Shown: positions 34,779 through 47,143, numbered from the stretch's first letter. The stretch: DNA of 64,000 nucleotides from Zanthoxylum bungeanum (GCA_019454045.1 SKCR01015055.1:1-64000); one strand, 5' to 3'. Notes: a model not told the origin generated them from the letters alone. Numbers and translations: made by a program.

Positions 34779-37406
34779 TGTGGGAACACAGGAAATCTGG
34801 GGCGACGCATGCTGTCCCGGGCTCGCGGCCCGGTCGGAGTACGGAGTAGCCACGGGGGACTAAACCGGAGAATAATGGAGTCGCCACCCGGTGTGAACCG
34901 GGAAAATGAGATTTAAGGCCGCACTCACCCCTCGCAAGGGAAGACCTCAAACCGTTGGGTTCGGAATGGTCCCTTACTTATGCCATTTGTAATGAAAGGA
35001 TTTACATAATAATTTAATCAGGCTTAAGTAACACTTATTCCTAAGAATATCATGCTTCTATATTCATGGGTACAAAATAACACTCATACATACATTTCGC
35101 ATATATCTCATATCTAATAACACATGTCTAACAAAATACCTCAAAGTAACAATGAACATACGACTTCATTCAGCATATCATATTCATGAAAACACAAGCA
35201 TACATAATATTCGCACAAGCATACATGTGAGCACTCTTCCAAGTGATACGTGTAATTGTATCCCAAGTACAGACCGCATTACCGTCCATTCGGAATCGGC
35301 TACGGAATTTATGTCTGGGTTTCCATCCGATATATCACAAGAAATAATACTCCAAAGTCATCATGGCATAGGCATATGAATCGTAATGCGTTAAATCAAG
35401 ACCAAGGCAAACGACACAACCAATGGAATAAACATGCTTTTCATTATTATGTGCACAAAGATAAGAATGACTATGTGTGGTTCCATAAAAAATCACCTAA
35501 GAAACAATTATACATGGCATGTGATGAAGATATCTCAATTCAGTGTGTTCACGTTCGTGTAGCGTTCGTAAACGCGCTCGAACGGAAATGAAACAGAATG
35601 CTCGCGTTTGAGTAGCGTTCGTAAACGCGTTCGAACGGAAATGAAACAGAATGCTCGCGTTCGTATGGCGTTTGATAACGCGTTCGAACGGAAATGAAAC
35701 AGAATGCTCACGTTCGTATGGCGTTCGTGAACGCGTTCGAACGGAAATGAGACCTGATGCATGATAAGGAAAAAATGCATGCGCGTTCGAGTTGCGTTCG
35801 TAAACGTGTTCGAATGGGAACAGACCTGATGCATGAAATGGGACGCAATACATAAACAACAAAATAAAGGGGCGCGGCGAAGTACTGCCGTAAAGGTGGC
35901 CTTTTGGGGCTCTTGATCTCTCAAAGAGAAGACCTTTAGACCAACATACTAAGCCCATGCGCGTCACATCACATCATGCATACAAACATAAAGGCAATCA
36001 TATTATTCTAAGTATGTCCGATTGAACGTGTCTTGCATCCAACCGAACACACATCAACCGGCGCGGCAAAGCATCGTGGTAAAGGGCTTTAACCCCTCCC
36101 CATAGGGGATCTTTCATTCCACTTACTAAGCCCATGCGCTCGATTGAGTCATGCATAAATAAGCAACATGCAGAATTTAAGTGACGAAAAATAAATAAAT
36201 AAAAGCAACACAAAACAAGAGAATGTGTCGTTTACTCAAGTGGTACGTGGAGTTGTATCCCAAGTACAGATCGCACTACCGTCCATTCGGATTTGGCTAC
36301 GGAATTTACGTCTGGGTTTCCATCCTATATACCACAAGAGACGACACTCTTCCATTTCATTCAAGCCACAACATGAATCCATAAACGACTCTCATGCTAA
36401 TAGAATTCAATAATAAAAAAAAAAACGAATATAAACTAATAAAAAGGTACCCTCAGGTCTAACCTTTTAAATCACCTCTCGGATGTATGGTACACGATCG
36501 TCGGAAGGGTGGATGCTCCGCAACTCTCCTGGTTCACTGGTTCACTGTTCTCGTTCGTTGTCTTACTGTTTTGAGTCGTCGTTTTCCGTCTTTTGCTACT
36601 GTTTCCTTGTGGTTTCGCTGCCGTTTCCTCTTTATCTTTTGCTTCCTGTTTTTGGGTGTGTTCTTCCTGTAATTTTTCTGTGTGTTGTCTATGAGCTAGG
36701 GACTAGGGACTAGGGTTGAGAAGGTTGGTGAAGGGTTCTTTTTATAGGCAAAGGGTTGGGCTTGACAAGGAAAAGGATTTGGCTAATTAAAGAGGGATTT
36801 GATTTGGTTTGGTTAAGGGAAGTCAAAGATTGAGGGGGGGACAAATCTTGGCTAGATAGGGAAGGTTGAATATTTGATTGGCTTGGTTTAGGAATACAAT
36901 ATTTTAAGTTAGGAATAATATATTGGTTGATTGATTTTAACTTGGTATGATTATATTTTTGATTTAGTATGTGATTTGTCTAAATTGGGCATGATTTTAG
37001 TTTAAGTTGGTAATTGTTTATTTTATGTTTGGTATATGTTTTATTTAATTATTTAATTAATTTAATTATTATCTTATTTAGTTAATGTTTTAATTAATAT
37101 TTATTTATTTAAATTGGGATGTGTTTTATGGGCTTTGGGGGGCTAATTGGGCTGGATGTGAGGCTAGCAGCAAAACCAGAATTACCGACACCGTTCGAAT
37201 GCTTCCTCGAACGCGGCATGAACGCCCGCAATCCGTTTGACGTTCGAACGTAAACACGAACGCAGCACTAACGAAAACAGTGAACCTTGTTTATTCTGAA
37301 TTTCCCCTTCCGATGTCCGTTTCCCGTGACCTCCGTGACTTAAAAGGTAGTGTCTCCAAAATGAGACTCATCATAGGGACTTATGTGTAAAAATACAGTG
37401 CCTACA
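34779..37406 (-). repeat. Ogre/Tat 3' LTR (complete, 2628 bp)
   Basis: In element orientation it starts TGTAGGCACTG and ends TGTTCCCACA. A TATA box (TATAAAAAG on the minus strand) lies near 36738-36747. 35540-35835 is a tandem array of about 55-bp units, most carrying the palindrome CGTTCGAACG. A segment of about 115 bp (from 'atacgtg(t/g)a(a/g)ttgtatccc') occurs twice inside the LTR, at about 35237-35355 and 36243-36352. Compared with the 5' LTR it has 335 extra bases (35909-36243). Confidence 0.85.
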
Positions 37407-37419
37407 GTCGGCCCCACTT

Positions 37420-38570
37420 TGATGGGACTTGTGTAATGTGCAACAGTGACAATCCTATCAAAGTTATGCAATGCATTTCTACTTACCTGGCTCGCCAGCT
37501 GCCACTTGACTTACCATGTGTTGAGTTGATTTGGGTGGTGAGGTGTTGTGACCCATGGTTCATTCCCGAACCGTGTTGTGATGTGGTCCATTCCCGAACT
37601 GTTGCCGTAAGGTGGTCCATTCCTGAACCGTTACTGTAAGATGGTTCATTCCCGAATCGTTACTGTGAGGTGGTCCATTCCCGAACCGTTACTGTGAGAT
37701 GTCCATTCCCGAACTGTTACTGTGAGGTGTTCATTCCCGAACTGTTATCGTGAGGTGGTCCATTCCCGAACCGTTACTGTGAGGTGTCCATTCTCGAACT
37801 GTTACTGTAAGGTGGTCCATTCCCGAACCGTTACTGTGAGGTGTCCATTCCCGAACCGTGCTTCCATTTCTTGGAGTGCCATTCCCGGCTTGTTCATTCC
37901 TGAACTGTATTTCCATTCTTGGAGTGCCATTCCCGGCTTGTTCATTCTCGAACTGTCCATTCTCGGACTATATCTCCATTCTCGGAGTGCCATTCTCGGC
38001 AGAACTGATCTGATGTAATATGGGCCTCGCCCCCAGAATGCCGTACCCGGCAATGCTGATACTGATGTAATGTGGGCCTCGACCCTGGGACTCATTCCCA
38101 AACTGTGTTTGATGTAGGCCTCGACCCTGGGACTCATCCCCAAAACTGATTGCTGAAGTGGGCCTCGGCCCCAACTGCTACTGACATGGGCCTCGCCCCC
38201 AGATTGATGCTGATGTGGGCCTCGACCCTCAGGATTCATCCCAAACTGTGTTTGATGTGGGCCTCGACCCTGGGACTTATCCCCAAAACTGATTGCTGAA
38301 GTGGGCCTCGGCCCCAACTGCTACTGACATGGGCCTCGCCCCCAGACTGATGCTGATGTGGGCCTCGACCCTCGGGATTCATCCCACTGATACTGATGTG
38401 GGCCTCGGCCCTCGGGATTCATCCCAAACTGATACTGGTGTGGGCCTCGGCCCTGGGACTCATCCTCAAAACTGATAGTGATGTGGGCCTTGACCCTGGG
38501 ACTTATCCCCAAAATTGATACTGATTCGGGCCTCGACCCTCTGCGATTCATTCTCGAAAACTGCTGATAT
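37420..38570 (-). repeat. Two tandem arrays in the 3' UTR of the Ogre/Tat-type element
   Basis: 37550-37860: about ten units of 'ggtggtccattcccgaaccgt' type, about 33 bp each. 38010-38540: about a dozen units of 'tgggcctcgaccctgggac' type, mostly 30-60 bp. Both are on the element's 3' side, where Ogre/Tat relatives commonly carry variable tandem repeats. The G/P/R/H-rich frames through these arrays are not taken as genes. Confidence 0.8.
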
Positions 38571-39059
38571 TGTACGGTTACTGCTTCTGGTTGGCTTGTA
38601 TTTGACGCTTTCTCTTTTTCTCCTTTGAAACCTGTTATTACAAAACAGAACAAACACAAAAAGGATGCGAATATGTTATGTGTATGCATGCATGCATGAT
38701 TGGGTTTCCTATCCCGTCGGGTTAGGTCTTCTGTCAATTCTCCTGGTGACTGCTTAGCCTTCTCTTCCTCAGACAAGCTATCTCTTCAATCTGTCTACGT
38801 TGATCGGCTCGGTGAACTAATTCCATTCCAAGTCTAATATCTTCACTGGCTATATTTCCCAATTTCTGAATGTCTATCTTATCTTTTCTGTTTGCTTATT
38901 TCGAAGGTTCCCCGTGTTCATCACTGGATTCCATAGTACCAAGGTTGAATACTTTTCTCAAATATACTCATATTGCAGAAGAGCTTCAGCGAAATGAACG
39001 TCTTTATTATTGTTGAGGAAAAGAGTTCGAAAAAGTAACAAAATCAATGCCATTAAAAA

Positions 39060-40341
39060 ACTGGATCAAATAGACTAGGAGGAACATCTCCATCATCCGC
39101 AGCACTGCCTTCTTCCTCGGCCTATGGTTCTTCACTGTCATCCATGTGAGAAGCTTGGTGGTTGAGGGTTTCTTTTCATGGGTTGGGTATTTTATGGGAA
39201 TCTATAAGATCTTGAATTTCATGCCTGAGGCGGGTGCAGTTGTCGGTGTCATGGCCATGTAGCTGGTGGAAGTGACAATAAAGGTTCACATTTATGTGTG
39301 GTGGTGGGGGTGCGGAAGTGGCTTGCCTTCTAAGGGTTTCAAGATTCCTTGTCCCTGTAACTTTTCAAATACCTTCGACAAATGTCTACCAAGGTCGGAG
39401 AATTGCCGGTTCCTGATGGCAGCAACCTCGACAGTAGCGGGCTTAGTTTCAGAATACCCCCCAAGAGTCCGCCTATTCTGGCCATAGGACTTTCTGTTTT
39501 CAGCCTCTTCTTCCTCAATATCCATGACAGTTTCCCTCAACTGTCGAAAATCAGAAATCATTGAAGTCATCCTCCTCAGCTTACTATAAATAGAGGACTT
39601 GGTGCCCTTGATGATCATTTAGATTTGGTCCTTCTCTGAGGGCCGAGTCTGCATTTTCAAAAGCTGGCTTCTCCAGCGATCCACATACTCATTGAAGCTT
39701 TCTTCCGGCTTCTGCTTAGTGTTCTCCAAATCACGGAGTGACAAGTCAATTTCCAAGTCTGTAACATACTGCTTCAGAAAAGCATCAGCTAGTTCCTTCC
39801 AATCTTCCTTAACCTTCTTCTCAAGGATATGATACCAAACCACAGGTGCCCCCCCGAGTGACATCCCAAACATCTTTTGGACTTGGCGCTGTGATAGGCC
39901 CATTGAACTCATGACTGAGACATATTGCTGCAGATGGACCCTCGGGTCTCCGTTCCCATTAAACTTGGCCATGTCCGGCATTTTAAACTGAGTTGGGAGC
40001 TGTTCTCCGAAGGTCATTGCCTCATAATCTAACAACTCTTCATGTTTACCCCTCATTTTGCGGGTAACTGTTTCAACCTGATCCCGAAGCTTCTGAAATT
40101 CTGCCTGAGACCCAATCACTTTGCCTGTTGCATACCCTGCTATGTCATCATCAGAAGTGGGGATATCATCCCCCAACCCATTCGGAGGCTCCCCGCGCCT
40201 CACATTCTCAGAATTTCCCCCAGCACGGGGCACAACCTTATTTTCCATGGCAGTGGTCATGGCTTGCAACTGTTCGGTGACCTTGGCGAGACTGTTTTCC
40301 AACTGATCAATACGGGATACCTCAATATCTGATTCACTCAT
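39060..40341 (-). pseudogene. Ogre/Tat gag, interrupted
   Basis: Starts MSESDIEVSRIDQLENSLAK (ATG 40339-40341). A coiled-coil start is followed by a Retrotrans_gag domain: MPDMAKFNGNGDPRVHLQQY, GGAPVVWYHILEKK, FLKQYVTDLEIDLSLRDLEN, KPEESFNEYVDRWR. An in-frame TAA (39619-39621) follows QTRPSEKDQI. The same frame then continues MIIKGTKSSIYSKLRR to 39292. A one-base shift near 39300 leads into NLYCHFHQLHGHDTDNCTRL, the C/H-rich knuckle that precedes protease in this clade. Beyond it are further stops. Gag packages element RNA. The protein is not intact, although the single TAA could in principle be read through. Confidence 0.8.
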
Positions 40342-40499
40342 GTCTGTTCTCAGTATTTTGGTGAGTCTTCCCTTTTCCCTAACCCAACGGGAATCTATGA
40401 TGGCTTTCAGAACACAAGGGTTAACATGATGTATGTATGCATGGGGTGCATGAGGTGTATATAACATATATAACATATTAAATCAATTATAACTCTCAA

Positions 40500-40980
40500 G
40501 CAAATCGGCCCGTTATCATTTTAGAATCCTTCGGGCTAATTGTCATAGGAGTGAACCCATCCCAGTTTAAATGGCCCAATGAGTTCACATCTCATGACAA
40601 GGTGCCCGACTAACCCAAATGGTAACGTTCCGAACACAATCACAAAGTGGCCCATCAATCACTTAGAAGCTTTTGGCCCAATAGTCATGAAATACGTTCT
40701 TGTCCCGGTTTAAATGGCCCAACAAGCCCATATCCCATGATAAATGGTCCAAATGGATCCAAACAACGATGTTCCCAAACACAAGCATAGAAGATAATGC
40801 AAACATGACATAATAATTTCTACACAATGGCCCATCGACATTTTAGAAGCTTTTGGCCTAATAGTCATGAGGTGCGAACTTGCCCCAGTTTAAATGGCCC
40901 AGCAAGCCCGCATTTCTGACAATAGTCCAACTGCATCCAAATGAGGATGGTCCACAAGCACATACTCAAGGAAATAATTG
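40500..40980 (-). repeat. Imperfect tandem repeats in the gypsy 5' leader
   Basis: About three copies of a unit near 180 bp containing 'agaagcttttggcc(c/t)aatagtcatga' and 'ccggtttaaatggccca'. They lie between the PBS and gag of the Ogre/Tat-type element. The rest of the leader (40981-41486) shows no ORF worth calling. Confidence 0.7.
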
Positions 40981-41486
40981 TTACTTTAGCCAACCCGGTC
41001 TATGGGTGGGTTAGTAAGAGTATAGACAAAGGCTCTCACAGGCGAAGGATGACCCACAACTAGGTCTCCCCACTCAAGGGTTCGAGAAACCAAGTGAGCG
41101 CACCCTTTTTTATACACTAAGGTACGTGCCAATGAGCTATGGTGTGTGACGGACTGTCAAATGGATTTCCCGTTGTAGATTCCCCAGAGGGAAGGTGGAG
41201 CGAGGCTCACTTAAATACCCAAGCCTCTTAGGCTTTTATCGCTTGGTGTCAGGAATAAACAACGAGTCCTCCAAATTAGTCCATCACAATAGGCTACAAG
41301 TAGATGGCTATCTAGGTGCCTTCACAGCTTTTCCTTCAAGAAAGGTAGTGAATGAAGGAAGACACCAAACCATTACCTAGCCTTAAAATGCATTTGATTA
41401 AACCCTCACTTTATCCACTATAGACACGGTCAATTAAAACATAAATCCAAACATCACAAGACAATATTTCGAGGCCGATTCTCTAT

Positions 41487-41503
41487 CCCCAGTGGAGTCG
41501 CCA
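41487..41503 (-). other. Primer-binding site, Ogre type
   Basis: On the minus strand TGGCGACTCCACTGGGG follows the LTR terminus (...CCCACA, GTC spacer). It is the tRNA-primer site known from Ogre elements (tRNA-Arg type by memory). It fixes the element's orientation and the LTR boundary at 41507. Confidence 0.85.
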
Positions 41504-41506
41504 GAC

Positions 41507-43314
41507 TGTGGGAACACAGGAAATCTAGGGCGACGCATGCTGTCCCGGGCTCGCGGCCCGGTCGGGAGTACGGAATAGTCACGGGGGACTAAACCGGAGA
41601 ATAATGGAGTCGCCACCCGGTGTGAACCGGGAAAATGAGATTTAAGGCCGCACTCACCCCTCGCAAGGGAAGACCTCAAACCGTTGTGTTCGGAATGGTC
41701 CCTTACTTATGCCATTTGTAATGAAAGGATTTACATAATAATTTAATCAGGCTTAAGTAACACTTATTCCTAAGAATATCATGCTTCTATATTCATGGGT
41801 ACAAAATAACACTCATACATACATTTCGCATATATCTCATATCTAATAACACATGTCTAACAAAATACCTCAAAGTAACAATGAACATACGACTTCATTC
41901 AGCATATCATATTCATGAAAACACAAGCATACATAATATCCGCACAAGCATACATGTGAGCACTCTTCCAAGTGATACGTGGAATTGTATCCCAAGTACA
42001 GACCGCATTACCGTCCATTCGGAATCGGCTACGGAATTTATGTCTGGGTTTCCATCCGATATATCACAAGAAATAATACTCCAAAGTCATCATGGCATAG
42101 GCATATGAATCGTAATGCGTTAAATCAAGACCAAGGCAAACGACGCAACCAATGGAATAAACATGCTTTTCATTATTATGTGCACAAAGATAAGAATGAC
42201 TATGTGTGGTTCCATACAAAATCACCTAAGAAACAATTATACATGGCATGTGATGAAGATATCTCAGTTCAGTGTGTTCACGTTCTTGTAGCGTTCGTAA
42301 ACGCGTTCGAACGGAAATGAAACAGAATGCTCGCGTTCGAGTAGCGTTCGTAAACGCGTTCGAACGGAAATGAAACAGAATGCTCGCGTTCGTATGGCGT
42401 TTGATAACGCGTTCGAACGGAAATGAAACAGAATGCTCACGTTCGTATGGCGTTCGTGAACGCGTTCGAACGGAAATGAGACCTGATGCATGATAAGGCA
42501 AAAATGCATGCGCGTTCGAGTTGCGTTCGTAAACGTGTTCGAACGGGAACAGACCTGATGCATGAAATGGGACGCAATACATAAACAACAAAATAAAGGG
42601 GCGCGGCGAAGTACTGCCGTAAAGGTGGCCTTTTGGGTACGTGGAGTTGTATCCCAAGTACAGACCGCACTACCGTCCATTCGGATTCGGCTACGGAATT
42701 TACGTATGGGTTTCCATCCTATATACCACAAGAGACGACACTCTTCCATTTCATTCAAGCCACAACATGCATCCATAAACGACTCTCATGCTAAAAGAAT
42801 TCAATAATAAAAAAAAATAATGTAAACTAATAAAAAGGTACCCTCAGGTCTAACCTTTTAAATCACCTCTCGGATGTACGGTACACGATCGTCGGAAGGG
42901 TGGATGCTCCGCAACTCTCCCGGTTCACTGGTTCACACTGTTCTCGTTCGTTGTCTTACTGTTTTGAGTCGTCGTTCTCCGTCTTTTGCTACGTGTCCTC
43001 CTTGGGTTTCGCTGCCGTTTCCTCTTTATCTTTTGCTTCCTGTTTTTGGGTGTGTTCTTCCTGAATTTTTCTGTGTGTTGTCTATGAGCTAGGGACTAGG
43101 GACTAGGGTTGAGAAGGTTGGTGAAGGGTTCTTTTTATAGGCAAAGGGTTGGGCTTGACAAGGAAAGGGATTTGGCTAATTAAAGAGGGATTTGATTTGG
43201 TTTGGTTAAGGAAGTCAAAGATTGAGGGGGGGACAAATCTTGGCTAGATAGGAAGGTTGAATATTTGATTGGCTTGTTTAGGAATACAATATTTTAAGTT
43301 AGGAATAATATATT
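41507..43314 (-). repeat. Ogre/Tat 5' LTR, truncated at its start
   Basis: Near-identical to 34779-36924 except for scattered substitutions, small indels and a 335-bp gap where the 3' LTR has 35909-36243. The gap has GG microhomology at its ends. Homology stops at 43314, where the sequence switches to the tail of a copia element, so the first roughly 480 bases of this LTR (in its own orientation) are missing. Confidence 0.85.
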
Positions 43315-43403
43315 ACGAAAACCTTTTCTCAGCAATTTGAGCGAATTGTACATAGTTCGGGTGTTAGACACTCGAGTGACTGGCTATGTGCCAAGTGGGA
43401 GAT

Positions 43404-45424
43404 TGTTGGATAATATGACCCATAGCGTCACTATTTGAACAGATCATTGTGTTGTTGTAGCAAATAACTATGTAATAAGAAATTGCACTCTCATCATGTG
43501 TGATTAGATCACCATAGATATATAAATGAAGAGAGGTCCCTATGATTAGTTCCTGGATTGAGATGATATGAGACAGTATCAGTCCACGAAGGATTAATCA
43601 TTAAATATCCCTAGCCGTAGTATTATCGAGACTGGACATCGATAATGCGGAATAGGCTAGTATTGCACTTGTGTGCGTTGTGAGGGCACAACGGCATAGT
43701 TCTCATATATATAAGTGTTGGATACTTATGCAAGTGCGATAGGAGGTCGTGTTTCACACTCACCGATGGTACGGGAAACAGCTTCGCTCTGGATAGACCC
43801 CTCGGAATCCCATTGGTATTATGAATATGTGTCTATGGGAGGCCGAAATCAAGGTAGGTGTGTATAGTCTTAACCTGAGACTTACATCGCTAATGCTTAC
43901 GACAATCGATATACTTTAGTTGAGGTCGTCTAGGACTGTAACCGGTTCTGTGTACGCCAATGCCGGGTATATTGAGAATCGTAGTGTATTGGATGTGATG
44001 TCAAGACGGATGTCACTCCAGTCATAATGGAGATGATGTCACGCAGGATACGGTATTAGTGCTCTTAAAGTGATGCGCATCCAATCGTGATATTATGACC
44101 AGGTCATGAATATCCGATTAGAGAGACTAGTTACCAGACATCCGATATGTGTTTCGGACGGGGCAGACACTTATCCAGCCCCAGCCCTAGCACGTGATTA
44201 TCCGATACTGGGCCGATATGCACAATACATTAGTATACTACGCTTGATACAGATCTTAATATTCTTTAATGGATATGTCCGGAGAATTAGGTAGACTTGG
44301 TGCTTTGCTAGGAGTCGACCTTGTCTCGTAAATCGGTAGAACGTAGTACTTGGTACGTACGTGATTCGGATACTCCGACGACCGTATTTACTGCCAGATT
44401 ATCCGGGGATCTCATGGGTCGCTTCCCGATAATCCACCGATGACGCACAACTCGCACTCTTGAATAATCTGGGATTATACAGAAGAGAGAGAAAATTAAT
44501 CTAGGATTAATAACGGAGATATTTTATCTGGGATAAAATGTCGTCTAAAGAGAGAGAACGATTAATTCGGAATTAATCGATGTATTAATATATTCGATAT
44601 AATAGAGACGAAATTAGATTTCGACGCGGAATTAAAATCGGATTTTAATTCGGGCAAACGAGTTAATTTAGAATTAATTCGTTAGCGACGTAAATAATAA
44701 TTTCGCCAGGCGCAATTATTTATTTAAATTCGATTGAATTAACGTCGCGACGTAAGCTCGGTATTTCGGAAATATCGAACCCGAACGCGTGAGTGCACGT
44801 GGGCCCACTTTCATTTGGAAACGTGTGGGGCCCACATGACACATGTCATTCTAATGCTTTGCATGTAGATTGTGTACATTGCACTCAATGTCCTTGCATG
44901 GAGTTTGAGTGTTTGACACTCTAAGCCATTGCATGTTATGTGTCATAATTTTATTATTAATTTAATGAAAATTATGGCATAAATATAATTGATTTTTGGT
45001 AAATCATTTTAATAACTTAATACACAATTTTATCTCTCTCAATTCTCCTCTTCCTCTCACGCAATGGGGCCATTCTTCACTGGTTTTGAACCAGTTGGGC
45101 GTGAATAAGGGAAGCAAGAGTGGTTTCTCATGGTGAGAAATCAAGTGCTAGCACACTTTCAAGTCTTGCGAAGGTGGTAGGGAGGTTCGACCATGAGGCG
45201 GGACTCGTCCGATGGAGTTTGGAGCTTCGTTTTGAGACCCGAAACTGCCAAGACAGTGAGCATGGACTGGTTGCAGTAAGCTTACCAAGGCAGTGCGTTT
45301 TTGGGCATGATTCGTCTTCAAATCGACATAACCGATCAATGTAAGTATTCCGCTATCTTCATTGGTGTATTCACGCATGTTTTCATGTCTTGATTTGATC
45401 TTGGGACCTTAGAAATTACCAACA
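43404..45424 (+). repeat. copia LTR1 (2021 bp)
   Basis: Terminal TGTTGG...CCAACA. It differs from LTR2 by only scattered substitutions and small indels by eye (for example a 6-base 'cactca' insertion near 43758 and a small change at 44007). It holds the Y-R-G-centred inverted-repeat array at 44464-44778. A 74-residue ORF (45120-45344) is preserved in both LTRs but looks like chance. Confidence 0.9.
44464..44778. repeat. Array of inverted repeats with Y-R-G spacers (LTR1; copy in LTR2)
   Basis: Stems and spacer in order: ATAATC/TGG (44464), TTAATC/TAG (44496), ATTTTATC/TGG (44521), CGATTAATT/CGG (44559), CGAAAT/TAG (44609), GAATTAAAAT/CGG (44629), GAGTTAATT/TAG with one mismatch (44660), CGC/CAG (44704) and TCGGTATTT/CGG with one G-T pair (44758). 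Each stem is followed, after the three-base spacer, by its reverse complement. A spacerless ACGTCGCGACGT lies at 44742. The same set is intact in LTR2 at 52318-52632. Confidence 0.85.
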
Positions 45425-47143
45425 ATGGCATCAAGAGCTAATGTTGCAAGCATGAAAAATTTTAGGGCTTAAAATTTGGGTAAATGTTTGTTGAGCATGA
45501 TTTGAATAAATTGATTGTTTAAGTATGCTTATAACATGTTTGATTGCATTTTGGTTGGACCAATTTATTGAAAATTGATTTGGAATAATTTTCCCCCCAT
45601 TTATCATGTTGGCCGAATGTTAGGAGTCTTGGAGTTCTTGGAATTTTTCATTTTAATTCATTGGATGAGTTATAATGATAGGATGATGTTAATTTGAAGT
45701 CAATTGGATTGAATTTTGAATTGAACAAAAATCCCCAATTTCCTTCACCTTGGCCGAATGTATAGCCCTATTGAATGTCTTGGTAATTTTGATTTTTGAA
45801 CATTGGATGTGTATGAAATCATTCGGGAAGTTAATACGTTGTCATTGTGTAATTAATCGGATTAAATTCAAATCGGACAAAATAACCTTCCTTGGCCGAG
45901 AGCATTGAAGCATGTTTATGGGTTTGATTTTCAATTTGTGTGTTGGACATATGATAATGAATTAAGCATGATTAATTGGACTAATTTGGTGCTTCGGAAA
46001 TATTGATTTAGTCGATTAATCATATAATGCACTTTAGGTAATTGAATTGCGTAATTGGATTAGTGTAATTTAATTATTTAGGCTTAAATTGGATTTGGGC
46101 TTGAATTGTTGTAATTGGGCCTATTGGGCTTGATTTATCAAGTTTGGTTTAGGCCAAATGGATTGGATCCAATTGGGCCCAAAACCTTGACCATAAAGCC
46201 CAAATGCGACTTAATGAACCTTTAAAGTTCAATTGGGCCTAATGGGCCAAGATTGATTTATGGGCTTATGGGGTAAATCCCGGATTGGACTTTGGTTATC
46301 GGTTTGACCCGAGTTGACCAAAAGTCCACGCCTTAAGAAATCAATCAAAAGCCCATTGGACTTTAATTGAATTGACGTTGGACGTTAATCGGTCTTTGAG
46401 ACGCGTTACGATTAGATTTGGAATTTAAATCGTAAAAGGTTTATTAAATAAAAGTGTAATATTTAATTTGGAATTGAATAGTAATTAGTATTAAATACAT
46501 GTTAAATTAGATTTAATGATGTAGTTTAATTTAATTCATGAATTCGTACTTTAAGTACTTATTCGCAAAAACGAGTTTGACTCGAACAAAATCAAATCGT
46601 TGTTTGAACATTGGATGATCACTTAATTATCAGATTAATTAATTTGATTAGATTGATTGATAGCATGCTTATGTGTGTGAATACGTGGTTGTGTTGAATG
46701 AATAATGTATATCGGATGGATATTAGTCGGGTGGGCAATTTTAGAAATTGTTGTAATAAATTCGATTTATTAAATTGGACCTGCGTGTCCAGCCTTATCA
46801 CCTCTATTCTCTTTGTATTCTCTTCTCACATATTCCCCTCTATGTATATGAGGTTTCTTTAGAAGTGTAGTGTAACGGGTAGAAGTAATACTAGTGCTAG
46901 CTTGAGTGAGAAAGGGAGAGATTTGATCTAGGATCAATGTGTTAAGTATCCATCCGCATATCATTATTATTTATTTTCATACTCGCTTTATTATGTATTT
47001 AGAATGCATGTTTAAGGGTGTATGAAGATGAGACCTTAACGAAGATAATTAAATTGGTAGCCAATTTGCACGCGAAAAAGCCCTCATCAAATATCATGCG
47101 TTTTTTCCTTCCATTGAGTGATTCTTACTCAAGATCCTAGATT

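Larger units (their letters stand above)
34779..43314 (-). mobile_element. Ogre/Tat-type Ty3/gypsy element with gag but no pol (TR-GAG-like)
   Basis: A minus-strand LTR element. The 3' LTR is 34779-37406 (complete), the internal region 37407-41506 (4.1 kb), the 5' LTR 41507-43314 (truncated). The primer-binding site (41487-41503, read on the minus strand) is TGGCGACTCCACTGGGG, the Ogre-type PBS, three bases inside the LTR. The polypurine tract is AAAGTGGGGCCGAC (37407-37420, minus strand). The internal region contains only a damaged gag and two arrays of tandem repeats; there is no protease, RT, RNase H or integrase. It would depend on enzymes from an autonomous relative. Confidence 0.85.

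Noticed and set aside
35497..35967. Minus-strand ORFs rich in RSNAFTNA repeats
   Set aside because: Translation of the 55-bp tandem array in the LTR; all frames are open there because of the unit composition.
37722..38776. Repeat-rich ORFs on both strands
   Set aside because: Products of the two minisatellites in the gypsy 3' UTR.
45120..45344. 74-codon ORF kept in both copia LTRs
   Set aside because: Preserved only because the LTRs are near-identical; no similarity to a known protein, and the downstream internal region does not continue it.
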